The notes beneath the pieces were generated by a model. The model did not search any database. It saw nothing but the letters and a program-made list of their open reading frames with translations, and was not told the DNA's origin. Below are positions 33,513-43,030 of a DNA stretch of 64,000 nt, one piece after another. The DNA is taken from NCBI RefSeq assembly GCF_900115955.1, contig NZ_FOYL01000002.1, forward strand, positions 992,001 through 1,056,000, read 5' to 3'. Both the position numbers and the translations under genes were made by a program. How positions within the stretch are numbered: the first letter of the stretch is position 1; the number at the start of each line of letters is the position of its first letter. This DNA comes from Lentzea waywayandensis. Its GTDB lineage: Bacteria; Actinomycetota; Actinomycetes; Mycobacteriales; Pseudonocardiaceae.

Positions 33513-35015
33513 GTGGACCGACCTCCCGTGGTGACACTGGACGAGGTGAGCAAGTCCTTCGGCGCCGTCCGCGCGTTGTCCGGGGTGTCGCTGCGACTGC
33601 TGCCCGGCGAGGCCCACGCGTTGCTCGGCGAGAACGGCGCCGGCAAGTCGACGCTGATCAAGACACTCGCCGGGGTCCACCGCCCGGACGCCGGACAAGT
33701 GCTCGTCGACGGCGCCGCGCAACGGTTCTCCGGTCCCGCCGACGCCCTCGCCGCGGGCATCGCGATCATCTACCAGGAACCGACGCTGTTCGGCGACCTG
33801 TCGGTGGCCGAGAACGTGTTCATGGGCCGCCAGCCGCTCGGGTTCGGCCGCCGCATCGACGTCGCCTCGATGCACGCCCGCACGTCGGAGTTGTTCTCCC
33901 GCCTGGGGGTCAAGCTCGACCCGGCCCGTCCGGCACGCGGACTGTCCATTGCGGACCAGCAGCTCGTCGAGATCGCCAAGGCGTTGTCGTTCGACGCCCG
34001 CGTGATCGTGATGGACGAACCGACCGCGGCCCTGTCCGCGCACGAGGTCCAGCGGCTTTTCGGGGTGGTGCAGGCATTGCGCGCGCAGGACGCCGCCGTG
34101 CTGTTCGTCTCGCACCGGCTCGGCGAGGTGTTCGAACTGTGCCAGCGCGCCACCGTGCTGCGCGACGGGGGGTTCGTGTGGTCCGGCGAACTCACCGACG
34201 AGACACCGGACTCCTTGGTACGCCGCATGGTCGGCCGCGAACTGTCGCAACTCTTCCCCAAACAGGACACGACCGCCGGAGAGGTGCTGCTCTCGGTGCA
34301 GCGCCTGACCCGCGAAGGCGTGTTCACCGACGTCTCCTTCGACGTGCGCGCGGGCGAGATCGTCGCCCTGTCCGGGCTCGTCGGCGCCGGCCGCAGCGAG
34401 GTGGCCCGGGCGATCTTCGGCATCGACCGTCCCGACGCGGGTTCCGTGCACGTGGGAGGCCGGCGGCTGAAGTACGGCTCCCCCACCGCCGCGATGGCCG
34501 CGGGCATCGGGTTCGTGCCGGAGGACCGCCGCCAGCAGGGACTTGTGATGGACGCGTCCATCGAACGCAACACCGCGCTCGCCTCGCTGGGCAGGCTGTC
34601 GACGTTCGGGTTGCTGCGCCGTCGTAGTGAACGTGCGCTCGCCCAGGACTGGGCGGTGAAGCTGCGGCTGAAGTTCTCGAAGCTGAGCGACCCGGTCGGC
34701 GTGCTGTCCGGCGGCAACCAGCAGAAGGTCGTGCTGGCGAAGTGGCTGGCGCGCCGGCCGTCCGTGCTGATCGTCGACGAACCGACGCGCGGCATCGACG
34801 TCGGCACCAAGGCCGAGGTGCACCGGCTGCTGTCCGAACTGGCCGGGCAGGGCGTCGCGGTGCTGATGATCTCGTCGGAACTGCCGGAGGTGCTCGGCAT
34901 GGCCGACCGCGTGCTGGTGATGCACGAAGGCCGTCTGGTCGAGGAACTGTCGCGGGCCGAGGCGACCGAGGAACGCGTGGCGATGGCGGCCGCGGGACAG
35001 GCGGTGGCGAAATGA
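33513..35015 (+). CDS. ABC rhamnose importer, double ATP-binding subunit
   Basis: A 500-residue CUT2 ATPase with two ABC cassettes. The first has Walker [10 protein letters not shown], signature LSIADQQ and Walker B VIVMDEP. The second has a degenerate Walker A (GLVGAGRSE), signature LSGGNQQK and [10 protein letters not shown]; this asymmetry is typical of RbsA-like proteins. GTG 33513 follows GAGGAG by seven bases; the upstream open frame overlaps the promoter. It is the first gene of the rhamnose operon. Confidence 0.93.
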   Translation: MDRPPVVTLDEVSKSFGAVRALSGVSLRLLPGEAHALLGENGAGKSTLIKTLAGVHRPDAGQVLVDGAAQRFSGPADALAAGIAIIYQEPTLFGDLSVAENVFMGRQPLGFGRRIDVASMHARTSELFSRLGVKLDPARPARGLSIADQQLVEIAKALSFDARVIVMDEPTAALSAHEVQRLFGVVQALRAQDAAVLFVSHRLGEVFELCQRATVLRDGGFVWSGELTDETPDSLVRRMVGRELSQLFPKQDTTAGEVLLSVQRLTREGVFTDVSFDVRAGEIVALSGLVGAGRSEVARAIFGIDRPDAGSVHVGGRRLKYGSPTAAMAAGIGFVPEDRRQQGLVMDASIERNTALASLGRLSTFGLLRRRSERALAQDWAVKLRLKFSKLSDPVGVLSGGNQQKVVLAKWLARRPSVLIVDEPTRGIDVGTKAEVHRLLSELAGQGVAVLMISSELPEVLGMADRVLVMHEGRLVEELSRAEATEERVAMAAAGQAVAK

Positions 35016-35061
35016 TCGCAACGCCGGCACGTCGTCGCTTCTGCGGGCGGGCGGTGGCTCC

Positions 35062-36105
35062 ATGACCACCCAACTCACCCCTGCCGTCGCACCCTCTCGT
35101 CGCACCGCCGCCCGCCGCCTGAGCACCCGAGTCGGCCGGGTCCGCGAACTCGGCATCGTCGTGGCGCTGGCCCTCGTGGTCATCCCCACCGCGATCGTCA
35201 ACCCGCGCTTCATCCAGCCCCAGAGCCTCCGCGACCTCCTCCTCAACGCCTCGATCGTCGCGCTTCTCGCCGTGGGTCAGACCCTCGTCGTCATCACCCG
35301 CAACGTCGACCTGTCCGTCGGCTCGGTCCTGGGCCTGTCCGCCTTCCTCACCGCCCAGCACTTCGCCGACAACCCCGGCACCCCACTCGTCCTGGGCATC
35401 GGTTTCGGTGTGGCGGTCGGTCTCGCGTGCGGCCTGCTCAACGGCCTGCTGGTCGCGCTCGGCAACGTCCCCAGCCTCGTGGTCACCCTCGGCACGCTGT
35501 ACGTGTTCCGGGGCGTCGACTACGCACTGGCCCAAGGCAAGCAGGTCAACGCCGCCAATCTCCCGGACGCCCTGCTGAACCTGGGCAGCAGCCGCGTCCT
35601 CGGCATCCCGATCCTCGTGCTGGTCGCCGTCGTGGTGATCGTGGTGGCCGCCGTCTACCTGCGCTCCTACCGGTCCGGCCGCGAGCTGTACGCGATCGGC
35701 TCGAACCCGGAGGCCGCCACGCTCGCCGGCATCCCGGTCGCCAAGCGCACGCTCACCACGTTCGCCGTCTCCGGACTGATCGCCGGGCTCGCGGGCGCGC
35801 TGTGGGTGGCCCGGTACGGAACGGTCGACGCGGCCGCGGGCACCGGCCTCGAACTCCAGGTCGTCGCGGCGGTCGTGGTCGGCGGAGTCGCGATCTTCGG
35901 CGGCTCCGGAACGGTGACCGGGGCAGCGCTCGGCGCGCTCCTGCTGGGCACGATCACAAGCTGCCTCGTGGTGTTGCAGATCCCCGCGTTCTGGCAGCAG
36001 GCGATCGCGGGCGCGCTCCTGTTGAGCGCGATCACCGTCGACCGGCTCCTGGCACTGCGACTGGCGAAAGCCCTGCGCACCTCCGAAGGGACCAGCCATG
36101 CGTAA
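35062..36105 (+). CDS. ABC rhamnose importer, permease 1
   Basis: A 347-residue CUT2 permease (RbsC/RhaP type) with eight to ten helices and the family motifs NVDLSVGSVLGLSAF and NVPSLVVTLGTLYVFRG. It starts 46 bases after the ATPase and overlaps the second permease by eight bases. It forms a heterodimeric channel with the next gene product. Confidence 0.93.
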   Translation: MTTQLTPAVAPSRRTAARRLSTRVGRVRELGIVVALALVVIPTAIVNPRFIQPQSLRDLLLNASIVALLAVGQTLVVITRNVDLSVGSVLGLSAFLTAQHFADNPGTPLVLGIGFGVAVGLACGLLNGLLVALGNVPSLVVTLGTLYVFRGVDYALAQGKQVNAANLPDALLNLGSSRVLGIPILVLVAVVVIVVAAVYLRSYRSGRELYAIGSNPEAATLAGIPVAKRTLTTFAVSGLIAGLAGALWVARYGTVDAAAGTGLELQVVAAVVVGGVAIFGGSGTVTGAALGALLLGTITSCLVVLQIPAFWQQAIAGALLLSAITVDRLLALRLAKALRTSEGTSHA

Positions 36106-37057
36106 CCTCCTGCGGTGGGAGACCGCGCTGGTGTTCCTTCTCATCGTGGTAGCGCTAACGGGCCAGGTCAGCACGGACGGCTCGTTCCTGTCCGGCGGCA
36201 ACCTCTTCTACCTCGGCCTCGACATCGGCGAGATCGCGCTGATCGCCCTCCCGCTCACGCTGGTGATCGTCGCGGGCGAGATCGACCTGTCCGTCGCGTC
36301 GGTGCTCGGCCTGTCCAGCGCTCTGATCGGCTGGCTGTGGAACGCGGGCTGGTCGCTGGAAACGATCCTGCCCACCGTGATCGTCGTGGGCGCGGTGTGC
36401 GGAGCGGTCAACGGCCTGCTGGTCACTCGCCTCGGGCTGCCCTCACTCGCCGTCACGATCGGCACGCTCGCGCTCTACCGCGGCCTCGCGCTGGTCGTGC
36501 TGGGCGACACCGCGGTCGCCGACTTCCCGGCGAGCTACACCTCGTTCGGCACGACTCCGTTGCCCGGCACCGACATCCCCTATCCGATCGTGCTGGCCGC
36601 GATCCTCGCCGTCCTGTTCGGCGTCGCCCTGCACGCCAGCTCGTTCGGCCGGTCCGTCTACGCGATCGGCTCCAACGAAGAGGGTGCGCGCTTCTCCGGC
36701 ATCAGGGTCAAGCGCGTCAAGCTGTCCCTGTTCGTGCTCGCCGGGGCCGTGGCCGCGATCGCCGGCATCGTCTACACGTTCCGCTTCTCCAGCGCCCGCG
36801 CGGACAACGGCGTCGGGCTCGAGCTGGCCGTCGTCGCCGCGGTGCTGCTCGGCGGCGTGTCCATCTTCGGTGGCAAGGGATCGCTCTTCGGCGTGCTCGC
36901 GGGCGTGCTGCTGCTGGGCGGTCTGCGCAACCTCCTGATCCTGCAGGACACCTCCACCGAGGTCCTCACCATCGTCACCGGCCTCCTGCTGCTGGTGAGC
37001 GTTCTCGCTCCGTCCGTCACCCGTCGCGTAGGAAGCCTAAGAAAGGCAGCCCCATGA
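36098..37057 (+). CDS. ABC rhamnose importer, permease 2
   Basis: A 319-residue CUT2 permease paralogous to the preceding gene (GEIDLSVASVLGLSSALIG; GLPSLAVTIGTLALYRG). It overlaps both neighbours (8 bases upstream, ATGA downstream), as expected for tightly coupled subunits. Confidence 0.93.
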   Translation: MRNLLRWETALVFLLIVVALTGQVSTDGSFLSGGNLFYLGLDIGEIALIALPLTLVIVAGEIDLSVASVLGLSSALIGWLWNAGWSLETILPTVIVVGAVCGAVNGLLVTRLGLPSLAVTIGTLALYRGLALVVLGDTAVADFPASYTSFGTTPLPGTDIPYPIVLAAILAVLFGVALHASSFGRSVYAIGSNEEGARFSGIRVKRVKLSLFVLAGAVAAIAGIVYTFRFSSARADNGVGLELAVVAAVLLGGVSIFGGKGSLFGVLAGVLLLGGLRNLLILQDTSTEVLTIVTGLLLLVSVLAPSVTRRVGSLRKAAP

Positions 37058-38115
37058 ACACACGTCTAGTGCTTGCCCTGGTGATGTCCGGGGCTGTCGC
37101 ACTCACCGCCTGCGGAGGCACCACGAAGGACAGCGCGGGCGACCAGACCGGTGGCGCCACCAACGCCGCCAAGGGCGATCCCAACGCGGCACTCAAAGAG
37201 GGCCTGAAGATCACGTTCCTGCCCAAGCAGGTCAACAACCCGTACTTCACCGTGGCGCAGAAGGGTGCCGAACAGGCGGGCACGGCGATCAAGGCCGAGC
37301 TCAAGGCCACGGGACCGTCCGACGCGGCCGCCTCCTCGCAGGTCACCTACATCAACACCGCCGCGCAGCAGAAGCAGGACGCGCTGGTGATCTCCGCGAA
37401 CGACGCCAACGCCGTGGCTCCGGCGTTGAAGAGCGCGCGTTCACAAGGACTCAAGGTCGTCACGTTCGACTCCGACGCGGCGCCGGACGCCAGGGACGTC
37501 TTCATCAACCAGGCCACGTCGACCGAGATCGCCGCCGGCCAGGTGAAGCTGATCTCCGAGGCGGTCGGCGGATCCGGTGAGATCGCGATCCTGTCCGCGA
37601 CTCCCAACGCCACCAACCAGAACGCGTGGATCGAGGTCATGAAGACCGAGCTCGCGAAGCCCGAGTTCGCCGGTCTCAAGCTCGTGGAGACCGCGTACGG
37701 CAACGACGACGACCAGACGTCGTTCCAGAAGACCCAGGGTCTGTTGCAGGCGCACCCGAACCTCAAGGGCATCATCTCGCCGACCACCGTCGGTGTCGCG
37801 GCCGCCGCCCGGTACCTCAGCTCCTCGGAGTACAAGGGCAAGGTGCAGCTGACCGGTCTCGGCACGCCGAACCAGATGCGGAAGTTCGTCCAGGACGGCA
37901 CGGTGAAGTCGTTCGCGCTGTGGGACCCGAGCAAGCTCGGCTACCTCGCCACCTACACCGCCGCCGCGCTCGCGTCCGGGCAGATCACCGGTGCGGAGGG
38001 CGAGAAGTACAAGGCCGGCGAGCTCGGCGACTACACGATCGGCGCCAAGGGCGAGGTCGTGCTCGGCCCGCCGACCGTGTTCACCAAGGACAACATCGAC
38101 AAGTTCGACTTCTGA
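37054..38115 (+). CDS. rhaS: Rhamnose-binding lipoprotein
   Basis: A 353-residue periplasmic-binding-protein-like lipoprotein with lipobox ALTAC in the first 20 residues and the ribose-binding fold (NNPYFTVAQKGAEQAG; VISANDANAVAPALKSARSQ). ATG 37054 overlaps the permease stop (ATGA). Specificity for L-rhamnose is inferred from the enzymes that follow immediately. Confidence 0.88.
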   Translation: MNTRLVLALVMSGAVALTACGGTTKDSAGDQTGGATNAAKGDPNAALKEGLKITFLPKQVNNPYFTVAQKGAEQAGTAIKAELKATGPSDAAASSQVTYINTAAQQKQDALVISANDANAVAPALKSARSQGLKVVTFDSDAAPDARDVFINQATSTEIAAGQVKLISEAVGGSGEIAILSATPNATNQNAWIEVMKTELAKPEFAGLKLVETAYGNDDDQTSFQKTQGLLQAHPNLKGIISPTTVGVAAAARYLSSSEYKGKVQLTGLGTPNQMRKFVQDGTVKSFALWDPSKLGYLATYTAAALASGQITGAEGEKYKAGELGDYTIGAKGEVVLGPPTVFTKDNIDKFDF

Positions 38116-38116
38116 C

Positions 38117-38428
38117 GTGCGCGTCTGCTTCACCTTGCGGGTCCGCCCGGACCGTCTCGACGAGTACCGGGCGCGACACCGCGAGGTGTGGCCGGAGATG
38201 CGGGCCGCCCTCAGCGAAGCGGGATGGCGCAACTACTCCCTCTTCCTCGCCGGGGACGGCCTGCTCATCGGCTACCTCGAGTGCGACGACTTCGACGCGG
38301 CGCTCGCGGAGATGGCACGCACCGAGGTGAACGCGCGCTGGCAGACCGAGATGGCGGAGTTCTTCGAAGGCGACGGCAACGCCGACGAACGGATGCGCCC
38401 GCTCGACGAGGTCTTCCACCTCGACTGA
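38117..38428 (+). CDS. rhaM: L-rhamnose mutarotase
   Basis: A 103-residue RhaM/YiiL-type protein with RHREVWPEM near the N-terminus and NYSLFLAGDGLLIGYLE; both segments line the active site in this family. It interconverts alpha- and beta-L-rhamnopyranose so that the isomerase gets the right anomer. GTG 38117 lies one base after the binding-protein stop. Confidence 0.92.
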   Translation: MRVCFTLRVRPDRLDEYRARHREVWPEMRAALSEAGWRNYSLFLAGDGLLIGYLECDDFDAALAEMARTEVNARWQTEMAEFFEGDGNADERMRPLDEVFHLD

Positions 38429-38446
38429 AAAGCTTTGGGGAGAACC

Positions 38447-39601
38447 ATGAGTGTGAAAGACGCGCTGCGCGAGCAACGGATCGAGACGCCGTCGTGGGCG
38501 TACGGCAACTCCGGCACCCGGTTCAAGGTGTTCGCGCAGCAAGGAGTTCCGCGCACGCCGTACGAGAAGATCGACGACGCCGCGGTGGTGCACCGGCTCA
38601 CGGGCATCGCGCCGACCGTCGCGTTGCACATTCCGTGGGACAGGGTCGACGACTACGGGAAGTTGTCCGAGTACGCGCGGGACCGGGGCGTCGCGCTCGG
38701 GGCCATCAACTCCAACGTGTTCCAGGACGACGACTACAAGCTCGGCAGCGTCTGCCATCCGGACGCGACGGTGCGCCGCAAGGCGATCGGGCACCTGCTC
38801 GACTGCGTCGACATCATGGACCAGACGGGGTCGCGCGATCTCAAGCTGTGGTTCGCCGACGGCCTGAACTACCCCGGCCAGGACAACCTTCGAGCACGCC
38901 AGGACCGGCTCGCCGAGGCGTTGGCCGAAACCTACGAACGGCTCGGCGCCGATCAGCGGATGTTGTTGGAGTACAAGCTCTTCGAGCCCGCCTTCTACGC
39001 CACGGACGTGCCGGACTGGGGCACTGCGTTCGCGCACTGCGTGCAGCTGGGCGAACGGGCGCAGGTCGTGATCGACACCGGGCACCACGCCCCCGGCACG
39101 AACATCGAGTTCATCGTGTCGTTCCTGCTGCGGGCGGACAAGCTCGGCGCGTTCGACTTCAACTCGCGCTTCTACGCCGACGACGACCTGATGGCCGGGG
39201 CGGCGGACCCGTTCCAGCTCTTCCGGATCATGCACGAGATCGTGCTGGCCGACGCGCTGAAGCCGGCCGCCGGCATCGCGTTCATGCTCGACCAGTGCCA
39301 CAACCTGGAGCCGAAGATCCCGGCGATCATCCGGTCGGTGCTCAACGTCCAGGAGGCGACGGCGAAGGCGCTGCTCGTCGACCAGAAGATGTTGTCGGAG
39401 GCCCAGCAGGCCGGTGACGTGCTGGGTGCCAACGCCGCGGTGATGGACGCGTACAACACCGACGTGCGGCCACTTCTGCGGGAGCTCCGCGCGGAGATGG
39501 GCCTCGATCCCGATCCGATGGCCGCGTACCGGCGGTCCGGGTACGCCGAGCAGATCGTCCGGGAACGAGTCGGTGGCGAGGCCGCCGGGTGGGGTGCGTG
39601 A
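38447..39601 (+). CDS. rhaI: L-rhamnose isomerase
   Basis: A 384-residue TIM-barrel isomerase of the Pseudomonas/Gram-positive type, converting L-rhamnose to L-rhamnulose. Candidate metal ligands are seen in LLEYKLFEPAFY (Glu), VVIDTGHHAPGTN (Asp/His) and FDFNSRFYADDD (Asp). ATG 38447 follows GGGGAGA. Its stop shares one base with the start of the aldolase fusion gene (TGATG). Confidence 0.92.
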   Translation: MSVKDALREQRIETPSWAYGNSGTRFKVFAQQGVPRTPYEKIDDAAVVHRLTGIAPTVALHIPWDRVDDYGKLSEYARDRGVALGAINSNVFQDDDYKLGSVCHPDATVRRKAIGHLLDCVDIMDQTGSRDLKLWFADGLNYPGQDNLRARQDRLAEALAETYERLGADQRMLLEYKLFEPAFYATDVPDWGTAFAHCVQLGERAQVVIDTGHHAPGTNIEFIVSFLLRADKLGAFDFNSRFYADDDLMAGAADPFQLFRIMHEIVLADALKPAAGIAFMLDQCHNLEPKIPAIIRSVLNVQEATAKALLVDQKMLSEAQQAGDVLGANAAVMDAYNTDVRPLLRELRAEMGLDPDPMAAYRRSGYAEQIVRERVGGEAAGWGA

Positions 39602-41625
39602 TGGAGCAGGTCCAAGCGCTGCTGGGGCGGAGCAACCGGCTCGGCGCCGATCCGCGCAACACCAACTACGCGGGCGGCAACACCTCGGCCAAGGGAGCCG
39701 AGACGGATCCGGTGACCGGGCAGCCCGTGGACCTGATGTGGGTCAAGGGATCCGGCGGCGACCTGGGAACGCTGAAGGAGTCCGGGCTCGCCGTGCTCAG
39801 GCTCGACCGGCTCCGCGCGCTGACCGAGGTCTATCCGGGTGTGGAGCGCGAGGACGAGATGGTCGCCGCGTTCGACTTCTGCCTGCACGGCAAGGGAGGC
39901 GCGGCGCCGTCGATCGACACGGCCATGCACGGCCTGGTCGACGCCGCCCACGTCGACCACCTGCATCCGGACGCGGGCATCGCGTTCGCGACGGCCGCGG
40001 ACGGCGAGGCACTGGTCAAGGCGTGCTTCGGCGAGCGCGTGGCGTGGGTGCCGTGGCGGCGGCCCGGTTTCCAGCTGGGGCTGGACATCGCGGCGATCAA
40101 GCGCGACCACCCGCAGGCGATCGGCGTCGTCCTGGGCGGGCACGGCATCACCGCGTGGGGCGCGACCAGCGAGGAGTGCGAGTCGCACTCGCTGGAGATC
40201 ATCGAGACCGCCCAGCGCTACCTGGACGAACACGGCCGCGCCGAGCCGTTCGGGCCGGTGGTCCACGCGCCGCTGTCTGCGGACGAGCGGCGGGTGCGGG
40301 CCGCCGAGCTGGCACCGGTGATCCGCGGCCTGGCTTCCACGGACAGCCCGCAGGTCGGCCACTTCACCGACTCCGGCGTGGTGCTCGACTTCCTGTCGCG
40401 GGAACGGCATCCGGAACTGGCCGCGCTCGGCACGTCGTGTCCCGACCACTTCCTGCGCACCAAGGTCCGGCCGCTGGTGCTCGACCTGCCGCCGACCGCG
40501 CCGCTGACGGACGCCGTCACGCGCTTGGAACAGCTCCACGACGCCTACCGCGAGGACTACCGATCCTACTACGAGCGGCACGCCGAGCCGGGCAGCCCGC
40601 CCATGCGCGGCGCCGACCCGGCGATCGTGCTCGTGCCGGGCGTCGGGATGTTCAGCTTCGGCCGCGACAAGCAGACCGCGCGCGTCGCCGGAGAGTTCTA
40701 CGTGAACGCCATCAACGTCATGCGGGGCGCCGAATCCGTCTCGCGGTACGCGCCGATCGACGAGCGCGAGAAGTTCCGCATCGAGTACTGGTCGCTCGAG
40801 GAGGCCAAGCTCCAGCGGATGCCGAAGCCCAAGCCGCTCGCCACCCGCGTCGCCCTCGTCACCGGTGGTGGCTCGGGCATCGGTCGCGCGGTCGCTCAGC
40901 GACTCGCCGCCGAGGGTGCGTGCGTCGTGGTGGCGGACCGGGACGGTGACAGCGCGCGTGAAGTCGCTTTGAGCCTTGGTTCCTCGGACGTGGCGGTGCC
41001 GGTGACGGTCGACGTCACTTCCGCCGCGGGCATCGCCGAGGCGTTCCGTGCGGCGGCACTCGCGTTCGGCGGCGTCGACCTGGTGGTCAACAACGCGGGC
41101 CTGTCGATCTCCAAGCCGCTCGAGGAGACCACCGAGGCCGACTGGGACCTCCAGCACGACGTGATGGCCAAGGGATCGTTCCTGGTCTCGCAGCAGGCGG
41201 CCAAGGTCATGCGCGCTCAGGGCATGGGCGGCGACCTCGTCTACATCTCCAGCAAGAACGCGGTCTTCGCCGGCCCGAACAACGTCGCGTACGGAGCGGC
41301 CAAAGCCGACCAGGCGCACCAGGTCCGCTTGCTGGCAGCCGAACTCGGCGGGGACGGCATCCGCGTCAACGGCATCAACCCCGACGGCGTGGTCCGCGGT
41401 TCCGGGATCTTCGCCGGCGGCTGGGGCGCCCAGCGCGCCGCCGTCTACGGCGTGCCCGAGGAGAAGCTCGGCGAGTTCTACGCCCAGCGCACACTGCTCA
41501 AGCGCGAGGTGCTGCCCTCACATGTGGCAGCGGCGGTGTTCGCGCTAACAGCCGGCGACCTGTCCCTCACGACCGGCCTGCACGTGCCGGTCGACGCCGG
41601 CGTCGCAGCAGCGTTCCTGCGATGA
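39601..41625 (+). CDS. rhaD: Rhamnulose-1-phosphate aldolase/lactaldehyde dehydrogenase fusion
   Basis: A 674-residue two-domain enzyme (RhaDE/YuxG type). Residues ~1-410 form a class II zinc aldolase, with His residues in HVDHLHPDAG and the HGITAWG segment, cleaving L-rhamnulose-1-phosphate into dihydroxyacetone phosphate and L-lactaldehyde. Residues ~425-674 are a short-chain dehydrogenase with Rossmann motif VTGGGSGIGRAV and catalytic Ser/Tyr/Lys (YISSKNA, AYGAAKAD), which would oxidise the lactaldehyde to lactate. Fusion allows direct hand-over of the aldehyde. It overlaps both neighbours, confirming operon membership. Confidence 0.93.
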   Translation: MEQVQALLGRSNRLGADPRNTNYAGGNTSAKGAETDPVTGQPVDLMWVKGSGGDLGTLKESGLAVLRLDRLRALTEVYPGVEREDEMVAAFDFCLHGKGGAAPSIDTAMHGLVDAAHVDHLHPDAGIAFATAADGEALVKACFGERVAWVPWRRPGFQLGLDIAAIKRDHPQAIGVVLGGHGITAWGATSEECESHSLEIIETAQRYLDEHGRAEPFGPVVHAPLSADERRVRAAELAPVIRGLASTDSPQVGHFTDSGVVLDFLSRERHPELAALGTSCPDHFLRTKVRPLVLDLPPTAPLTDAVTRLEQLHDAYREDYRSYYERHAEPGSPPMRGADPAIVLVPGVGMFSFGRDKQTARVAGEFYVNAINVMRGAESVSRYAPIDEREKFRIEYWSLEEAKLQRMPKPKPLATRVALVTGGGSGIGRAVAQRLAAEGACVVVADRDGDSAREVALSLGSSDVAVPVTVDVTSAAGIAEAFRAAALAFGGVDLVVNNAGLSISKPLEETTEADWDLQHDVMAKGSFLVSQQAAKVMRAQGMGGDLVYISSKNAVFAGPNNVAYGAAKADQAHQVRLLAAELGGDGIRVNGINPDGVVRGSGIFAGGWGAQRAAVYGVPEEKLGEFYAQRTLLKREVLPSHVAAAVFALTAGDLSLTTGLHVPVDAGVAAAFLR

Positions 41626-42920
41626 CAGCGGTCGCGGCGATCGACCTCGGCGCGTCCAGTGGCCGGGTGGTACGAGGGATCGTCACCGATGGCAACGTGC
41701 ACATCGAGGAGGTGCACCGGTTCGCCAACGGGCCGGTGCGCCACCGCGACCGGCTGCACTGGGACCTGCCCGGCCTCTACCACGAGGTTCTCGCCGGACT
41801 GAGACGCGCCGGCGGCCTGGCGAGCATCGGCATCGACAGCTGGGCGGTCGACTACGGACTCCTCGACCCGTCCGGCGAACTGCTGGGCAATCCCGTTTGT
41901 TACCGCGACTCCCGCACCGACGGCATCACGCCCGCCGATGGCCTGTACGAGATCAACGGACTGCAGTTCCAGCCGTTCAACACGATGTTCCAGCTGATGG
42001 CCGAACCACTGCTCCCCCAGGCCTCCCAGCTCCTGCTGATCCCCGACCTGCTCTCCTACTGGCTGACCGGGCAACGCGGCACCGAGTACACCAACGCCAC
42101 CACGACCGGCCTGATCGACGTCCGAACAGGACAGTGGTCACCAGAGCTGACCCGCGACCTCCCACCCGGCCTCCTGCCGGCCCTGCGCCATCCCGGCGAC
42201 CTCGCGGGCACCTTCAAGGGCATCCCGGTCACCGCGGTCGGTTCGCACGACACCGCGTCCGCCGTCGTCGCGGTGCCCGCGGAGACGGACCGGTTCGCCT
42301 ACATCTCGTGCGGCACGTGGTCGCTGGTCGGCGTCGAACTCGACTTCCCGGTGCTCACCGCCGAGAGCCGCGCCGCCAACTTCACGAACGAGGGCGGGGT
42401 CGACGGCACGATCCGCTACCTCCGCAACGTGATGGGCCTCTGGCTCCTGCAGGAATGCCTGCGGACCTGGGACACCTCGCTGGAGCCGTTGCTGCGGGAA
42501 GCCGGCACTGCGTCAGGCGCGGTGTTCGACCCCAACGACCCGGTGTTCCTCCCGCCCGGCGACATGCCCGCCCGCATCCAGCAGTGGTGCGGGAAGACCA
42601 TGACGAGAGCGGAGATCGTCCGGTCCATTCTGGACAGTCTCGCTTTGGCCCACCGCGATGCCATCGCGGACGCGCAGCGGTTGTCCGGCAAGGAGGTCGA
42701 CGTCGTGCACATCGTCGGCGGCGGCTCGCACAACGAGCTGCTCTGCCAGCTCACCGCGGACGCGTGCGGTCTGCCCGTCGTGGCGGGTCCGGCCGAGGCG
42801 ACCGCGCTGGGGAACGTCCTGGTGCAGGCGCGTGCCGTGGGGGCGGCCCACGGCACACTCTCCGACCTCAGGAAGCTGGTGCTGGAGTCACAACCGTTGC
42901 GGCGCTATCTCCCGCGGTGA
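41622..42920 (+). CDS. rhaB: Rhamnulokinase
   Basis: A 432-residue FGGY-family kinase that phosphorylates L-rhamnulose. The nucleotide-binding motifs are AAIDLGASSGRVV at the N-terminus and YISCGTWSLVGVEL in the middle, and the C-terminal ADP loop is VHIVGGGSHNELL. ATG 41622 overlaps the preceding stop (ATGA). It completes mutarotase, isomerase, kinase and aldolase/dehydrogenase as a closed L-rhamnose pathway. Confidence 0.93.
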   Translation: MTAVAAIDLGASSGRVVRGIVTDGNVHIEEVHRFANGPVRHRDRLHWDLPGLYHEVLAGLRRAGGLASIGIDSWAVDYGLLDPSGELLGNPVCYRDSRTDGITPADGLYEINGLQFQPFNTMFQLMAEPLLPQASQLLLIPDLLSYWLTGQRGTEYTNATTTGLIDVRTGQWSPELTRDLPPGLLPALRHPGDLAGTFKGIPVTAVGSHDTASAVVAVPAETDRFAYISCGTWSLVGVELDFPVLTAESRAANFTNEGGVDGTIRYLRNVMGLWLLQECLRTWDTSLEPLLREAGTASGAVFDPNDPVFLPPGDMPARIQQWCGKTMTRAEIVRSILDSLALAHRDAIADAQRLSGKEVDVVHIVGGGSHNELLCQLTADACGLPVVAGPAEATALGNVLVQARAVGAAHGTLSDLRKLVLESQPLRRYLPR

Positions 42921-42925
42921 CGTTC

Positions 42926-42995
42926 TCGAAAAGGTTTCGAAAATGAATTCGACGCCCTTTGTCAATTGACGCCTATTTGCGCGCACTTCTAGGTT
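42926..42995 (+). promoter_or_regulatory. Operator-like repeat and promoter of the SGNH esterase
   Basis: TCGAAA-AGG-TTTCGA (42926-42940) is a LacI-like inverted repeat six bases after the kinase stop. GTCAATTGAC (42961-42970) is a perfect 10-bp palindrome containing the -35 TTGACG (42966-42971); TAGGTT (42990-42995) follows 18 bases later. The esterase can therefore be transcribed apart from the rhamnose operon. Confidence 0.5.
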
Positions 42996-43030
42996 GATCT
43001 TTCGGTTCCTTTTCCGAAAGGGCGTGGAAG

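Noticed and set aside
36115-37053. N-terminal extension of the rhamnose-binding protein frame
   Set aside because: It lies inside the permease 2 gene; the lipoprotein signal starts cleanly at 37054.
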